From CAZBSE01 sp964561115 (GTDB lineage Bacteria; Actinomycetota; Humimicrobiia; Humimicrobiales; Humimicrobiaceae): DNA of 57,462 bases. Positions 16,556 through 25,232 of the stretch are shown in pieces (the stretch's first letter is position 1; the number at the start of each line of letters is the position of its first letter). Location of the stretch: the NCBI GenBank assembly GCA_964561115.1, contig CAZLOE010000006.1:1-57462 (forward strand). Reading direction: 5' to 3'. The notes beneath the pieces are model-generated. The model was given only the letters and a program-made list of their open reading frames with translations, was not told where the DNA came from and made no database searches. A program made the position numbers and the translations under genes.

Positions 16556-17996
16556 TTATATATTTGATTATCTTTTCAAAACTGGGTGTTCTTACATTTA
16601 ATTCCTTGATCTTCTTGCTATAACTTTCTAACCTTTTCTTTCCAGATGATATATTTAGAATAACATTGCTTTTTTCTGTACCGCAATCTATTTTTTTACT
16701 GGATATGCATGATTCTATATTTAACTTGCTGTAAACATCATCTTTAAAATAAGGTGAAAATCCCTTTAGTTCTTCCAGGCTTAGATCACCAAATGCTATT
16801 TTTTTATCAATACAGAATCTAACTATTTTACCCACGATCTCATGCGATTTTCTAAAGCTCTCACCTTTAGTTACAAGATAATCTGCCATATCGGTAGCTT
16901 CCATAAAACCTTCTTTTAAAGCTTTGTTTATCTTTTCAATATTAAATTTTATTTTATCAATAAGTTTTGAAAATACTTCAATACTTGTAATAGTTTCCGT
17001 ATAAGCATTAAACAGTATTTTCTTATCTTCCTGAAGATCCCTATTATAGGTAGAAGGCAGTCCCTTAAGTAAAATCAAAAACTGTACAAGATTACCAATA
17101 ACAATAGAACTTTTACCCCTTACCAGCTCCAGTACATCCGGATTTTTTTTCTGAGGCATTATACTGCTTCCGGTACAAAAATCTTCTTCTATCTCAATAA
17201 ATGAAAATTCTGAACTATTGTATATTACAAGATCCTCACTGAACCTGCTTAAGTGCAGCATTATCTTGGTACAGGAAAATATAAAATCTATCATGAAGTC
17301 CCTGCTCCCTACTATATCCATACTGTTAGACTCGAGATTGTTAAATACCAGTAATTCCTTAAGTATTTTCCTATCCAGATCATATCCACTCCCTGCGCAG
17401 GCCGCAGCTCCCAGCGGCAAATAGTCGCTGTTTTCGAAATTCATAATAAGATTATCTGTGTCACGGTTAAATTTTTTAAAAAAAGACATAAAATAATGTG
17501 ATAATAATACAGGTTGAGCTTTCTGCATATGGGTATATGCAGGAATAACAATATCTATTTTGTCTTCTGCATTTTTTATAATATTTTTTTGAAGGATAAG
17601 AATCTCACTTAGAATATTTAAAACAGCATCTTTAATAAATAATTTTTCATCCAGTACAATCTGGTCATTCCTGCTTCTTCCAGTATGAATCTTTTCAGCA
17701 ATACTGCCCACTATCTTTCCCAGTTCATTTTCAATCAGACTGTGTATATCTTCGTACTGGCTCCCGTCAATACTGTCTTTCTCAAGATTTTTTTTGATTT
17801 TTTTAAGCCCGTTAAAGATCCTTTTTATTTCACCATCAGATATAACTCCTATCTTATTAAGACATACTACATGAGCAGCAGTTCCTATTAGATCATAGAT
17901 ATACAGTTTTTTATCTATATCTAATGAACAGGTATAACTTTCAACTGACTCATCAGTGTTTTTTTCTATTCTTCCCTTCCAGATTTTATTTTCCAT
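16548..17996 (-). CDS. argH: argininosuccinate lyase
   Basis: Last step of arginine synthesis: cleaves argininosuccinate to arginine and fumarate. The 482-aa protein has the fumarase/aspartase signature GSSIMPQKKNPD and the HTGRSRND motif. The start overlaps the end of argG by 11 bases, so translation is probably coupled. It is the final arginine gene in the operon and is followed without a gap by the U32 gene. Confidence 0.97.
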   Translation of the reverse strand: MENKIWKGRIEKNTDESVESYTCSLDIDKKLYIYDLIGTAAHVVCLNKIGVISDGEIKRIFNGLKKIKKNLEKDSIDGSQYEDIHSLIENELGKIVGSIAEKIHTGRSRNDQIVLDEKLFIKDAVLNILSEILILQKNIIKNAEDKIDIVIPAYTHMQKAQPVLLSHYFMSFFKKFNRDTDNLIMNFENSDYLPLGAAACAGSGYDLDRKILKELLVFNNLESNSMDIVGSRDFMIDFIFSCTKIMLHLSRFSEDLVIYNSSEFSFIEIEEDFCTGSSIMPQKKNPDVLELVRGKSSIVIGNLVQFLILLKGLPSTYNRDLQEDKKILFNAYTETITSIEVFSKLIDKIKFNIEKINKALKEGFMEATDMADYLVTKGESFRKSHEIVGKIVRFCIDKKIAFGDLSLEELKGFSPYFKDDVYSKLNIESCISSKKIDCGTEKSNVILNISSGKKRLESYSKKIKELNVRTPSFEKIIKYINE

Positions 17997-19185
17997 TGAT
18001 TCTTCCTTTTCTACCTAATATTTCATATGGATAACCCCATAATTTAATAAAACTTTCAGAATGCTTAGGGTCAAACTTATCACCCTTATCATAAGTAGCA
18101 AGATCTATATCATACAGAGAATATTCTGATTTCCTGCCCACAACTTTAAAACTTTTTTTATCAAGTTTTACTTTTACAGTACCGGTCACGAACTTCTGGC
18201 TTTTATCCATAAATGCATATAAGCATTCTCTGAGCGGTGTAAACCAAAGTCCGTAATAGACCAATTCGGCCATCTTCTCCTCAAGTAGAGATTTATAATG
18301 CATAAGCTCCCTGTCAAGCACTAGCGATTCCATCTGCCCATGCGCTTCTATAAGCACTTCTGCTGCTGGTGCTTCATATATTTCCCTTGATTTTATTCCA
18401 ACCAGCCTGTTTTCAACTATATCAATTCTACCTATGCCATAAGACCCTGCTATTTCATTTAACTTTTTTATCAACTTGAATGGCTGTATGATCTTACCAT
18501 TTATTGATACAGGTATTCCTTTTTTAAATCCTATTTCTATATATTCTGAATCGCTGCTTTTTTTGATCACTTTTGTCCATTTATAAATTTCATCAGGAGG
18601 TTCTTTCCAGGGATCTTCGATCACACCGCACTCAATGCTCCTACCCCATAGGTTTTCGTCAATACTGTAGGGACTTTTTTTAGTGACATTTAATTTAATG
18701 TTATATTTCTTTGCATATTCAATACCCTCTTCCCTTGAAATACCCCACTCTCTCTGAGGGGCGATTATTTTAAAATCCGGTGCAAGACTCCTTATTGCAA
18801 CATCAAACCTGACCTGATCATTGCCTTTAGCTGTACAGCCGTGTGCCACTGCTCCTGCATTTTCCCTTTTGGCTACCTCTACCAATTTTTTGGCTATAAG
18901 AGGCCTTGCCAGCGCTGTTGCAAGTGTATATTTTTTTTCATATTTTAGGTTTGTTTTTATGGATGGAAAAATAAAATCATTTATAAATTCATCCCTGGCA
19001 TCGATTATTACGGATTTTACTGCACCAATATCCATAGCTCTCTTGGAAGCTTCTTTTAAATCATCAGGCTGACCGCAGTCTACCAGTACGGCTATTACAT
19101 CCATATTATATTTTTCTTTAAGCCATTTTATGGAGATTGAAGTATCTAGACCTCCCGAATAAGCCAGTACCATTTTCTTACTCAT
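17986..19185 (-). CDS. argG: argininosuccinate synthase
   Basis: Joins citrulline and aspartate using ATP. The 399-aa enzyme shows the N-type ATP pyrophosphatase loop AYSGGLDTS near its N-terminus, then GNDQVRFD and the SPYSIDENLWGRS substrate region. AAGGAAGG stands at good spacing before the ATG. It follows argR by 30 bases and overlaps argH. Confidence 0.98.
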   Translation of the reverse strand: MSKKMVLAYSGGLDTSISIKWLKEKYNMDVIAVLVDCGQPDDLKEASKRAMDIGAVKSVIIDARDEFINDFIFPSIKTNLKYEKKYTLATALARPLIAKKLVEVAKRENAGAVAHGCTAKGNDQVRFDVAIRSLAPDFKIIAPQREWGISREEGIEYAKKYNIKLNVTKKSPYSIDENLWGRSIECGVIEDPWKEPPDEIYKWTKVIKKSSDSEYIEIGFKKGIPVSINGKIIQPFKLIKKLNEIAGSYGIGRIDIVENRLVGIKSREIYEAPAAEVLIEAHGQMESLVLDRELMHYKSLLEEKMAELVYYGLWFTPLRECLYAFMDKSQKFVTGTVKVKLDKKSFKVVGRKSEYSLYDIDLATYDKGDKFDPKHSESFIKLWGYPYEILGRKGRINGK

Positions 19186-19215
19186 TTTTAAGATCCTTCC
19201 TTAATAATTTTTAAA

Positions 19216-19674
19216 TCAGAATTTATCCTGCATAAATTTTATTAACTTTTCTGCATTTTCATTATTATCTGCAATACAAATGATTGTGTCATCACCTGCA
19301 ACTGTGCCCAATATTTCCACAAAATTCATACCGTCAATCACTGCAGCTGTCCCCTGAGCCTCACCTGGATAAGTCTTGATCACAATCACATTATTAGCTC
19401 TCCTGGCTGATATTACACTATCTCTGAACTTTGAACTAAATTTCTCAGGGGTAAAAATTTTTCCATCTTTTATCATATTCTCAGCCGAATAATATTCTTC
19501 CTGCTTATAGTTCCTGGCCTTTACCAGCCTCAAGTGATTTATGTCCCTTGAAACAGTTGCCTGTGTGACACGGTATCCTTTTTTTCTTAGCTCGTTTAAC
19601 AACTCTTCCTGAGAAGAGATTTTTTTATTATTAATTATTTCTTTTATTTTTCTTAATCTTTCAACTCGGCTCAT
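19216..19674 (-). CDS. argR: arginine repressor ArgR/AhrC
   Basis: Arginine-responsive regulator of 152 aa. The N-terminal winged helix includes TQATVSRDINHLRLVKA. The C-terminal hexamerisation and arginine-binding domain carries GTVAGDDTI. It sits inside the operon it presumably controls, between argF and argG, giving a built-in feedback loop. A candidate operator overlaps the argC promoter at 25130-25170. Confidence 0.97.
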   Translation of the reverse strand: MSRVERLRKIKEIINNKKISSQEELLNELRKKGYRVTQATVSRDINHLRLVKARNYKQEEYYSAENMIKDGKIFTPEKFSSKFRDSVISARRANNVIVIKTYPGEAQGTAAVIDGMNFVEILGTVAGDDTIICIADNNENAEKLIKFMQDKF

Positions 19675-19716
19675 ATTATCATCTTCTTTCTGATAATTAT
19701 TACAACTCCTCAGAAT

Positions 19717-20646
19717 TTAAATAGACCTGCCGCTGAATAAATAAACCAGTAACCCTTTCTGGGCATATAGGCGGTTTTCTGCCTGCATGAGAACTATTGA
19801 ATTTTCACTTTCAAGAACTTCAGATGTGATTTCCTGGCCCCTGTGCGCAGGCAGGCAATGCATTATTTTAACCTCTTTTTTTGCATGTTTTATTAACTCA
19901 TTATTAACCTGAAATTTCTCCAGTTCTTTAATTTTTTGCTTGTTTACTTTATCTCCCATACTCAGCCACACATCAGTATATAATACATCAGAATCTTTTA
20001 CTGCTTTTGCCGGATCGAACACAAAATCAACGCTGCTGCTGCCCTTGTTGTTTTTTATGTATTCCATCATTTCTGCCGTCGGCAAGTAATTTTCAGGACA
20101 GCCTATGGTTATTCCAATACCCATCTTAAGAAACCCTATTATAAGACTGTTTGTCATATTATTGCAGTCTCCAACGTAGGTAAATTTTAATTCTTTTTTA
20201 AGCACTCCTAATTCCTTCAGGGTAAGCAGGTCCGAAAGTACTTGGCAGGGATGATAGCTATCGGTAAGACCATTTATGACAGGTATGTCACCGTACTCTG
20301 CAAGACATTCTACAGTCTCCTGTTTGAATGTCCTTATCACCACTCCATCAAGATATATTGACAGGATCTTTGCAGTATCCTGGTATGTTTCCCCCCTGCC
20401 TAACTGTAAAGTTTTAGAATCCAGATAAACTGAATTTCCCCCCAGTTGATCTATGCCTACTTCAAATGACAGCCTGGTCCTTGTTGAATGCTTATCAAAA
20501 AGGAGTGCTATATTTTTACCATCAAGTACTCTGCTGTATTTTTTCTTATTCTTTTTTATCTTTTCTGACAGGTCGAGTATATTCTCGATCTCAATTTTAG
20601 AATAATCTTTAAGAGTCAGAAAATTTTTTTTATCTTTTTTAGTCAT
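19717..20646 (-). CDS. argF: ornithine carbamoyltransferase
   Basis: Forms citrulline from ornithine and carbamoyl phosphate. The carbamoyl-phosphate loop STRTRLSFE, the HPCQ motif and the catalytic HCLPAHRG are all present. The ATG at 20646 (309 aa) is chosen over one nine codons upstream because AAGGAG stands seven bases before it. The gene begins within five bases of the argD stop. Confidence 0.97.
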   Translation of the reverse strand: MTKKDKKNFLTLKDYSKIEIENILDLSEKIKKNKKKYSRVLDGKNIALLFDKHSTRTRLSFEVGIDQLGGNSVYLDSKTLQLGRGETYQDTAKILSIYLDGVVIRTFKQETVECLAEYGDIPVINGLTDSYHPCQVLSDLLTLKELGVLKKELKFTYVGDCNNMTNSLIIGFLKMGIGITIGCPENYLPTAEMMEYIKNNKGSSSVDFVFDPAKAVKDSDVLYTDVWLSMGDKVNKQKIKELEKFQVNNELIKHAKKEVKIMHCLPAHRGQEITSEVLESENSIVLMQAENRLYAQKGLLVYLFSGRSI

Positions 20647-21853
20647 CTTTAAGCTCCTTGATATAAGCATCAAGCCATTTTATAAGTATCCTTATATTAT
20701 CTTTTGTTATTATAAGAGTCGGTAAAAACCTTAAAGTATAACTTGATACTTTATTTATGACTAATTTATCGGCAAGAGCTTTGCTTACCAAGTCTTCGGT
20801 CACAGGTTTATAAAATTCCATTCCTATCATAAGGCCCATCCCTCTTACTTCCTTTATTATTTTATATTTCTTTTTCAGTGACATCAGTTTTTTTATAAAA
20901 TACTTCCCTAAGTCTTTAGACCTTTCAAATAATTTTTTCTCCATAAGATAATCAATGACAGACAGCCCAGCTGAACAGGAAGCAGCGTTTCCGCCAAAAG
21001 TAGAACCATGGGTCCCCGGACCAAAACTTTGGCTTATTTTATCAGTTGATATAACCGCACCTATCGGCATACCTCCTCCAAGACTTTTTGCCACTGTAAG
21101 GATATCAGGATAAACATTAAAATTCTGGTAAGCAAACATAGCCCCTGTTCTTGCAAAACCGGTCTGTATCTCATCAAAGATCAGAAGAATATCATTCTTT
21201 TTACAGACATCGCTAAGGCTATCGATAAACTTTTTATCTGCAGGGTAAACACCACTTTCACCCTGTACAGGTTCGATCATGATAGCACAGGTTTTTTCAT
21301 TTATAAGATTGTTAACAGAATCAATATCATTGAATACAGCATATTTAAAACCTCCAAGCAGGGGCTCGAAATAATTTTGTTTGTCCGGCTGCGAAGTAGC
21401 CGACAACGCACCCATTGTCCTACCATGAAAGGCTCTTTTAAAAGTTATTATTTCATACCTTGAAGAACTAAAATTATCAGCCGAATATTTCCTTGCCAGC
21501 TTTATAGCTGCTTCAATAGCCTCAGTACCACTGTTGGCAAAAAATACTTTTTCTCCAAATCCTGTTATTTGGCATAGTTTCTTTGCCAGCAGTACCTGCG
21601 GCTGGTTAAAATAAACATTTGATGGCTGAATAATTTTACCAACCTGTTTTTTTAGTTCATTTACCACAAATTTATTGCTGTGCCCTACATTAAGACAGCC
21701 GTAACCTCCCAGAAAATCGAGATACTTACTACCTTCAGCATCCCACAGATACTGCATCTTAGCCTTTACAAATACTATAGGAAAACGGCTGTAAGTAGGC
21801 ATCAAATATTTATTTCCCAAATCAAATATTTCTTTGTTCTTACCTTTACTCAT
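20639..21853 (-). CDS. argD: acetylornithine aminotransferase
   Basis: Class III PLP-dependent aminotransferase. The PLP lysine lies in VAKSLGGGMPIGA, preceded by FDEIQTGFARTG, which together mark the ArgD/ornithine family. The 404-aa length is normal. AAGGAGGT precedes the ATG, which overlaps the argB stop as ATGA. Operon context supports acetylornithine as substrate over other class III activities. Confidence 0.95.
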   Translation of the reverse strand: MSKGKNKEIFDLGNKYLMPTYSRFPIVFVKAKMQYLWDAEGSKYLDFLGGYGCLNVGHSNKFVVNELKKQVGKIIQPSNVYFNQPQVLLAKKLCQITGFGEKVFFANSGTEAIEAAIKLARKYSADNFSSSRYEIITFKRAFHGRTMGALSATSQPDKQNYFEPLLGGFKYAVFNDIDSVNNLINEKTCAIMIEPVQGESGVYPADKKFIDSLSDVCKKNDILLIFDEIQTGFARTGAMFAYQNFNVYPDILTVAKSLGGGMPIGAVISTDKISQSFGPGTHGSTFGGNAASCSAGLSVIDYLMEKKLFERSKDLGKYFIKKLMSLKKKYKIIKEVRGMGLMIGMEFYKPVTEDLVSKALADKLVINKVSSYTLRFLPTLIITKDNIRILIKWLDAYIKELKDD

Positions 21854-22749
21854 TTGACCTCCTTGCTTGTTATCATAGTTCCAATACCTTTATCAGTAAA
21901 TATTTCTACCAGTAATGAGTGTTTTTTAGTACCGTTCAATATATGAGTCCTTTCCGCTCCAGATTTCAAAGCATCAATACATGCCGTTACCTTTGGTATC
22001 ATGCCGGAGCTTATTTTCCCTGATTTGATCATCTTTAAGCATTTAGACGAGGTTAATTTGGATATTAATTTATTACCGCTTTCAGTTTTTTCCATAATCC
22101 CGTCTACATCCGTAAGCAATATCATTTTCTTTGCACCAAGCGATACCGTTATTTCTGATGCACAGGTATCTGCATTTATATTATATATGTTCCCCTTTTC
22201 ATCCACCCCCAGTGTTGCGATGACCGGAATATAATTCCCGTCAAGAATCCCGGTCAAAAACTCACAATCAATACTGTCTATCTCCCCTACAAATCCTAAA
22301 TCTATTATCTTTCCATCTTTCCTATATTCCTTTTTGTGGCATTTTATAAAACTGGAATCATTACCAGATACACCTATTGCCATATTGCCGTGCTTGTTTA
22401 AAAAAGAAACTATTTTTGTGTTTATACTTCCTATGAGTACCATCTTTACAATCTCAATTGAATCTTTATCCGTGACCCTAAGACCATCTACAAATTTAGG
22501 TTCTATACCTTTTTCTTGAGAAAGCTGATTTATCTGCTTGCCTCCACCGTGTACCAGGACGACTTTTATTCCTACATACTTCATAAGAATCAGATCATCC
22601 AGCACTTGCTGTATTATTTGGTCATTTTCCATCATACTTCCGCCAATTTTAACAACTACTATCTGATCAAAGTATTCTTTTATATATGGCAGCGATTCTT
22701 GCAGTACCTCTACTTTATTCATATATAAATTATTTCCTTCTTTTTTCAT
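21850..22749 (-). CDS. argB: acetylglutamate kinase
   Basis: Phosphorylates N-acetylglutamate. The amino-acid kinase fold shows VVVKIGGSMM at the start, HGGGKQINQ in the substrate loop, and NINADTCASEI plus LLTDVDGI in the nucleotide half. Two starts are possible: 22749 (299 aa, GAGG eight bases upstream) and the Met nine codons later at 22722, which matches the usual N-terminus and has AAGGAA eleven bases upstream. I give the longer one. Confidence 0.96.
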   Translation of the reverse strand: MKKEGNNLYMNKVEVLQESLPYIKEYFDQIVVVKIGGSMMENDQIIQQVLDDLILMKYVGIKVVLVHGGGKQINQLSQEKGIEPKFVDGLRVTDKDSIEIVKMVLIGSINTKIVSFLNKHGNMAIGVSGNDSSFIKCHKKEYRKDGKIIDLGFVGEIDSIDCEFLTGILDGNYIPVIATLGVDEKGNIYNINADTCASEITVSLGAKKMILLTDVDGIMEKTESGNKLISKLTSSKCLKMIKSGKISSGMIPKVTACIDALKSGAERTHILNGTKKHSLLVEIFTDKGIGTMITSKEVK

Positions 22750-22779
22750 CTTGCTAACCTCTATGAATAATAAATTAAG

Positions 22780-24018
22780 TCAAGTCCTGTATAATGCATT
22801 GATCCTTACATAATCAAAAGAAAGATCTGCTGTTAATACCCTAAATCCATCTTTCCCGTCATTCATATCAACAGTGAATTTTATTTCTTTTTGTTTCATA
22901 AGTTTTTCAGTATACTTGCTGTCAAAATCTTTTATAATTCCGTTTTTTACAATTAGAACATCTGAGATATATATATTTACCTTATCAGGGTTGAAATCAC
23001 AGTCAGCTGAACCCAGGGCCGCATTTATCCTGCCCAAGTTTAGATCTTTACCAAACACTGCCGTCTTAACCAAGTTGGAGTTTGCTACTATATAAGCAAG
23101 CTTTTTTGAATCACTTTTATTTTTTGCATTTATGACATTTATTTCAATTAATTTAGTTGCCCCCTCGCCATCCAGGACTAATTTCTTTGACAGGTCTTTC
23201 ATCACAAATGACAGTGCTCCTGCAAATTCATTATAATATTTATCCTTTTTACTGTTTATTTTAATACCGCTTTCACCATTAGATATTACTATCAGCGTAT
23301 CATTTGTGCTCTGACACCCGTCTATAGTAATACTGTTAAAACTGCTTTCAGCTTCCTCTAATATTATACTGTCAAGTAATTCTGGTGATATACCTATATT
23401 TGTAGTTATAAATGAAAGTAAAGTCGCCATATTAGGTTCTATCATTCCCGAACCTTTTGCTATACCTGCTATTATTATGTCTCTGCTGCCCTTAGTTTTT
23501 ATTTTTACAGCGATTTCCTTGGTCTTTAAGTCAGTTGTTAATATAGCTGCAGCAGCGCTATGACCGCCTTTGATGCTTAAGCTAACAGCACATTCCTTGA
23601 TCCCTTTTTTTATATTTTCCATCGGTAATTGTTTTCCTGTCACTCCTGTCGAGGCAACAACTATATTATCTTTTTTTAATTCAAGACAATAACCTGCAAT
23701 CTCAACTGTCTTCAGCGCATTTTCATATCCCTTCTTACCGGTCAGGGCATTAGCTATACCGCTGTTTACCACAACAGCTTTTATATTCCTTGTTTTTTTA
23801 AGCTGCTCTTTGGTTAAAATGACCGGGGCTGCCATAAATTTATTAACAGTAAAAATACCACTGCAGACGGTATCATGCGGTGTATATATTATACATAGAT
23901 CAGGTTTCCCAGAACCTTTTATTCCGCAGTGGCATGCAGCCGCATAAAACCCAGGCACACTTGTTATAGAGCCATTTTTAATAACGCTGAAAATATTATT
24001 TTTCTTTTCAGTACTCAT
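22780..24018 (-). CDS. argJ: bifunctional ornithine acetyltransferase/N-acetylglutamate synthase
   Basis: Transfers acetyl from acetylornithine to glutamate, and in the bifunctional form also makes acetylglutamate from acetyl-CoA. The self-cleaving nucleophile is Thr199 in GMIEPNMATLL. This gene explains why no argA or argE is needed in the operon. The ATG at 24018 (412 aa) is preferred because AGGGG lies five bases upstream; another ATG eight codons earlier (24042) lacks a comparable site. Mono- versus bifunctionality cannot be read from the sequence. Confidence 0.95.
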   Translation of the reverse strand: MSTEKKNNIFSVIKNGSITSVPGFYAAACHCGIKGSGKPDLCIIYTPHDTVCSGIFTVNKFMAAPVILTKEQLKKTRNIKAVVVNSGIANALTGKKGYENALKTVEIAGYCLELKKDNIVVASTGVTGKQLPMENIKKGIKECAVSLSIKGGHSAAAAILTTDLKTKEIAVKIKTKGSRDIIIAGIAKGSGMIEPNMATLLSFITTNIGISPELLDSIILEEAESSFNSITIDGCQSTNDTLIVISNGESGIKINSKKDKYYNEFAGALSFVMKDLSKKLVLDGEGATKLIEINVINAKNKSDSKKLAYIVANSNLVKTAVFGKDLNLGRINAALGSADCDFNPDKVNIYISDVLIVKNGIIKDFDSKYTEKLMKQKEIKFTVDMNDGKDGFRVLTADLSFDYVRINALYRT

Positions 24019-24045
24019 ATATACCCCTAAATTTATTGTCATTTA

Positions 24046-25107
24046 TTAAAAAAATCCATTTAATTCAAGGCCCTCTTTCTCATCAAAGCCCATCATTATA
24101 TTCATGTTCTGTACAGCCTGGCCTGCTGCCCCTTTTAGCAGATTATCAATAGCACTGAAAATTTTCAGTGTACCAGTCCTGTAATCCAGATTTATTCCTA
24201 TCATACACATATTTGTACCTGCTACATCTTTAATCTGGGGAATTTTACTGCCTAAAAACTTTATGAAAGGCTTTTCTTTACAGAAATCCTGGAATATATT
24301 AAAGATGTTGTCTTCTGCATCATACTTTTTAGATATTCCGTCTAACTTACAATAAATAGTAGTAAATATCCCCCTGCTGAGCGCCATAAGATGTGGTGTA
24401 AAACTTACTTTTATTTCTTTACCGCCAATATTTTTAATCTCTTGTTCAATCTCCCCTATATGCCTGTGACCTACGGCAGAGTAAGCATAAAAATTATTAT
24501 CCAGGTTACTGAAAAGATATTCATTCTTAAGCTTTCTGCCTGCACCGCTTACTCCTGACTTTGAATCAATATAAATATCTTTTATTACCATATTACTCTT
24601 TAATACAGGCGCAAGCGCCAGCAAAATGGATACCGGATAGCATCCGGGATTGGCAATATAATTGCTTTCTTTTATTTTTTCTTTATATATCTCAGTAAGC
24701 CCATAAACAAAACCAGAAAGTTTATTCTTGCTTATATGTTCTGAACCATACCATTTTTTAAAATCGCCAGGATCTTTTATTCTGAAATCTGAACCAATAT
24801 CTATTATCTTGAAATCGTACCCATTCCAGATATTCTTTAAGAACTCCATCGATTTTAAAGGAGGAAGGCATAAAAATATAATATCAATTTCTTTCAGATC
24901 TTTTTTTCCTGGCTTATCAATATAAACAAGCTCTTCATCCTTATATTCTTTAAATGCAGGAAATACCTCGCTTACCGTCTGACCTTTAAAAGTCCTCGAC
25001 GTCACAAAATTAATCTTTATATATTTATGCTTGTCAAGTATTTTTATAAGCTCCAGCCCGGTAAAACCTGAACCCCCTATAATTCCTGCTTTTATTTTTT
25101 CTTTCAT
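24046..25107 (-). CDS. argC: N-acetyl-gamma-glutamyl-phosphate reductase
   Basis: NADPH-dependent reductase, third step of arginine synthesis. The 353-aa protein shows GGSGFTGLEL at the nucleotide-binding start and the active-site cysteine in NPGCYPV. GGAG precedes the ATG. It is the promoter-proximal gene of the C-J-B-D-F-R-G-H operon. Confidence 0.97.
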   Translation of the reverse strand: MKEKIKAGIIGGSGFTGLELIKILDKHKYIKINFVTSRTFKGQTVSEVFPAFKEYKDEELVYIDKPGKKDLKEIDIIFLCLPPLKSMEFLKNIWNGYDFKIIDIGSDFRIKDPGDFKKWYGSEHISKNKLSGFVYGLTEIYKEKIKESNYIANPGCYPVSILLALAPVLKSNMVIKDIYIDSKSGVSGAGRKLKNEYLFSNLDNNFYAYSAVGHRHIGEIEQEIKNIGGKEIKVSFTPHLMALSRGIFTTIYCKLDGISKKYDAEDNIFNIFQDFCKEKPFIKFLGSKIPQIKDVAGTNMCMIGINLDYRTGTLKIFSAIDNLLKGAAGQAVQNMNIMMGFDEKEGLELNGFF

Positions 25108-25129
25108 TATTATGACTCCTCAATAAATT

Positions 25130-25170
25130 AATTTGCATATTATACATTATAATTAAATATTATGCAAATT
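25130..25170 (-). promoter_or_regulatory. argC operon promoter with ArgR-like operator
   Basis: On the minus strand a -35 TTGCAT (25167-25162) and a perfect -10 TATAAT (25144-25139) are separated by 17 bases. Perfect 10-base inverted arms AATTTGCATA (25130-25139 and 25161-25170) cover both elements. The TGCATA-type arms resemble known ARG boxes, so arginine-bound ArgR would block the polymerase. The operator assignment is inferred from position and similarity. Confidence 0.75.
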
Positions 25171-25232
25171 TTATATTAAATATTATTGATTATATTTAGA
25201 AATTAATAAAATCCGATTACAGTGGATATCTA

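Noticed and set aside
25205..25232. Weak ATCC/GGAT hairpin followed by T-rich sequence after lnt.
   Set aside because: Only four base pairs and an interrupted T-tract; not enough to call a terminator.
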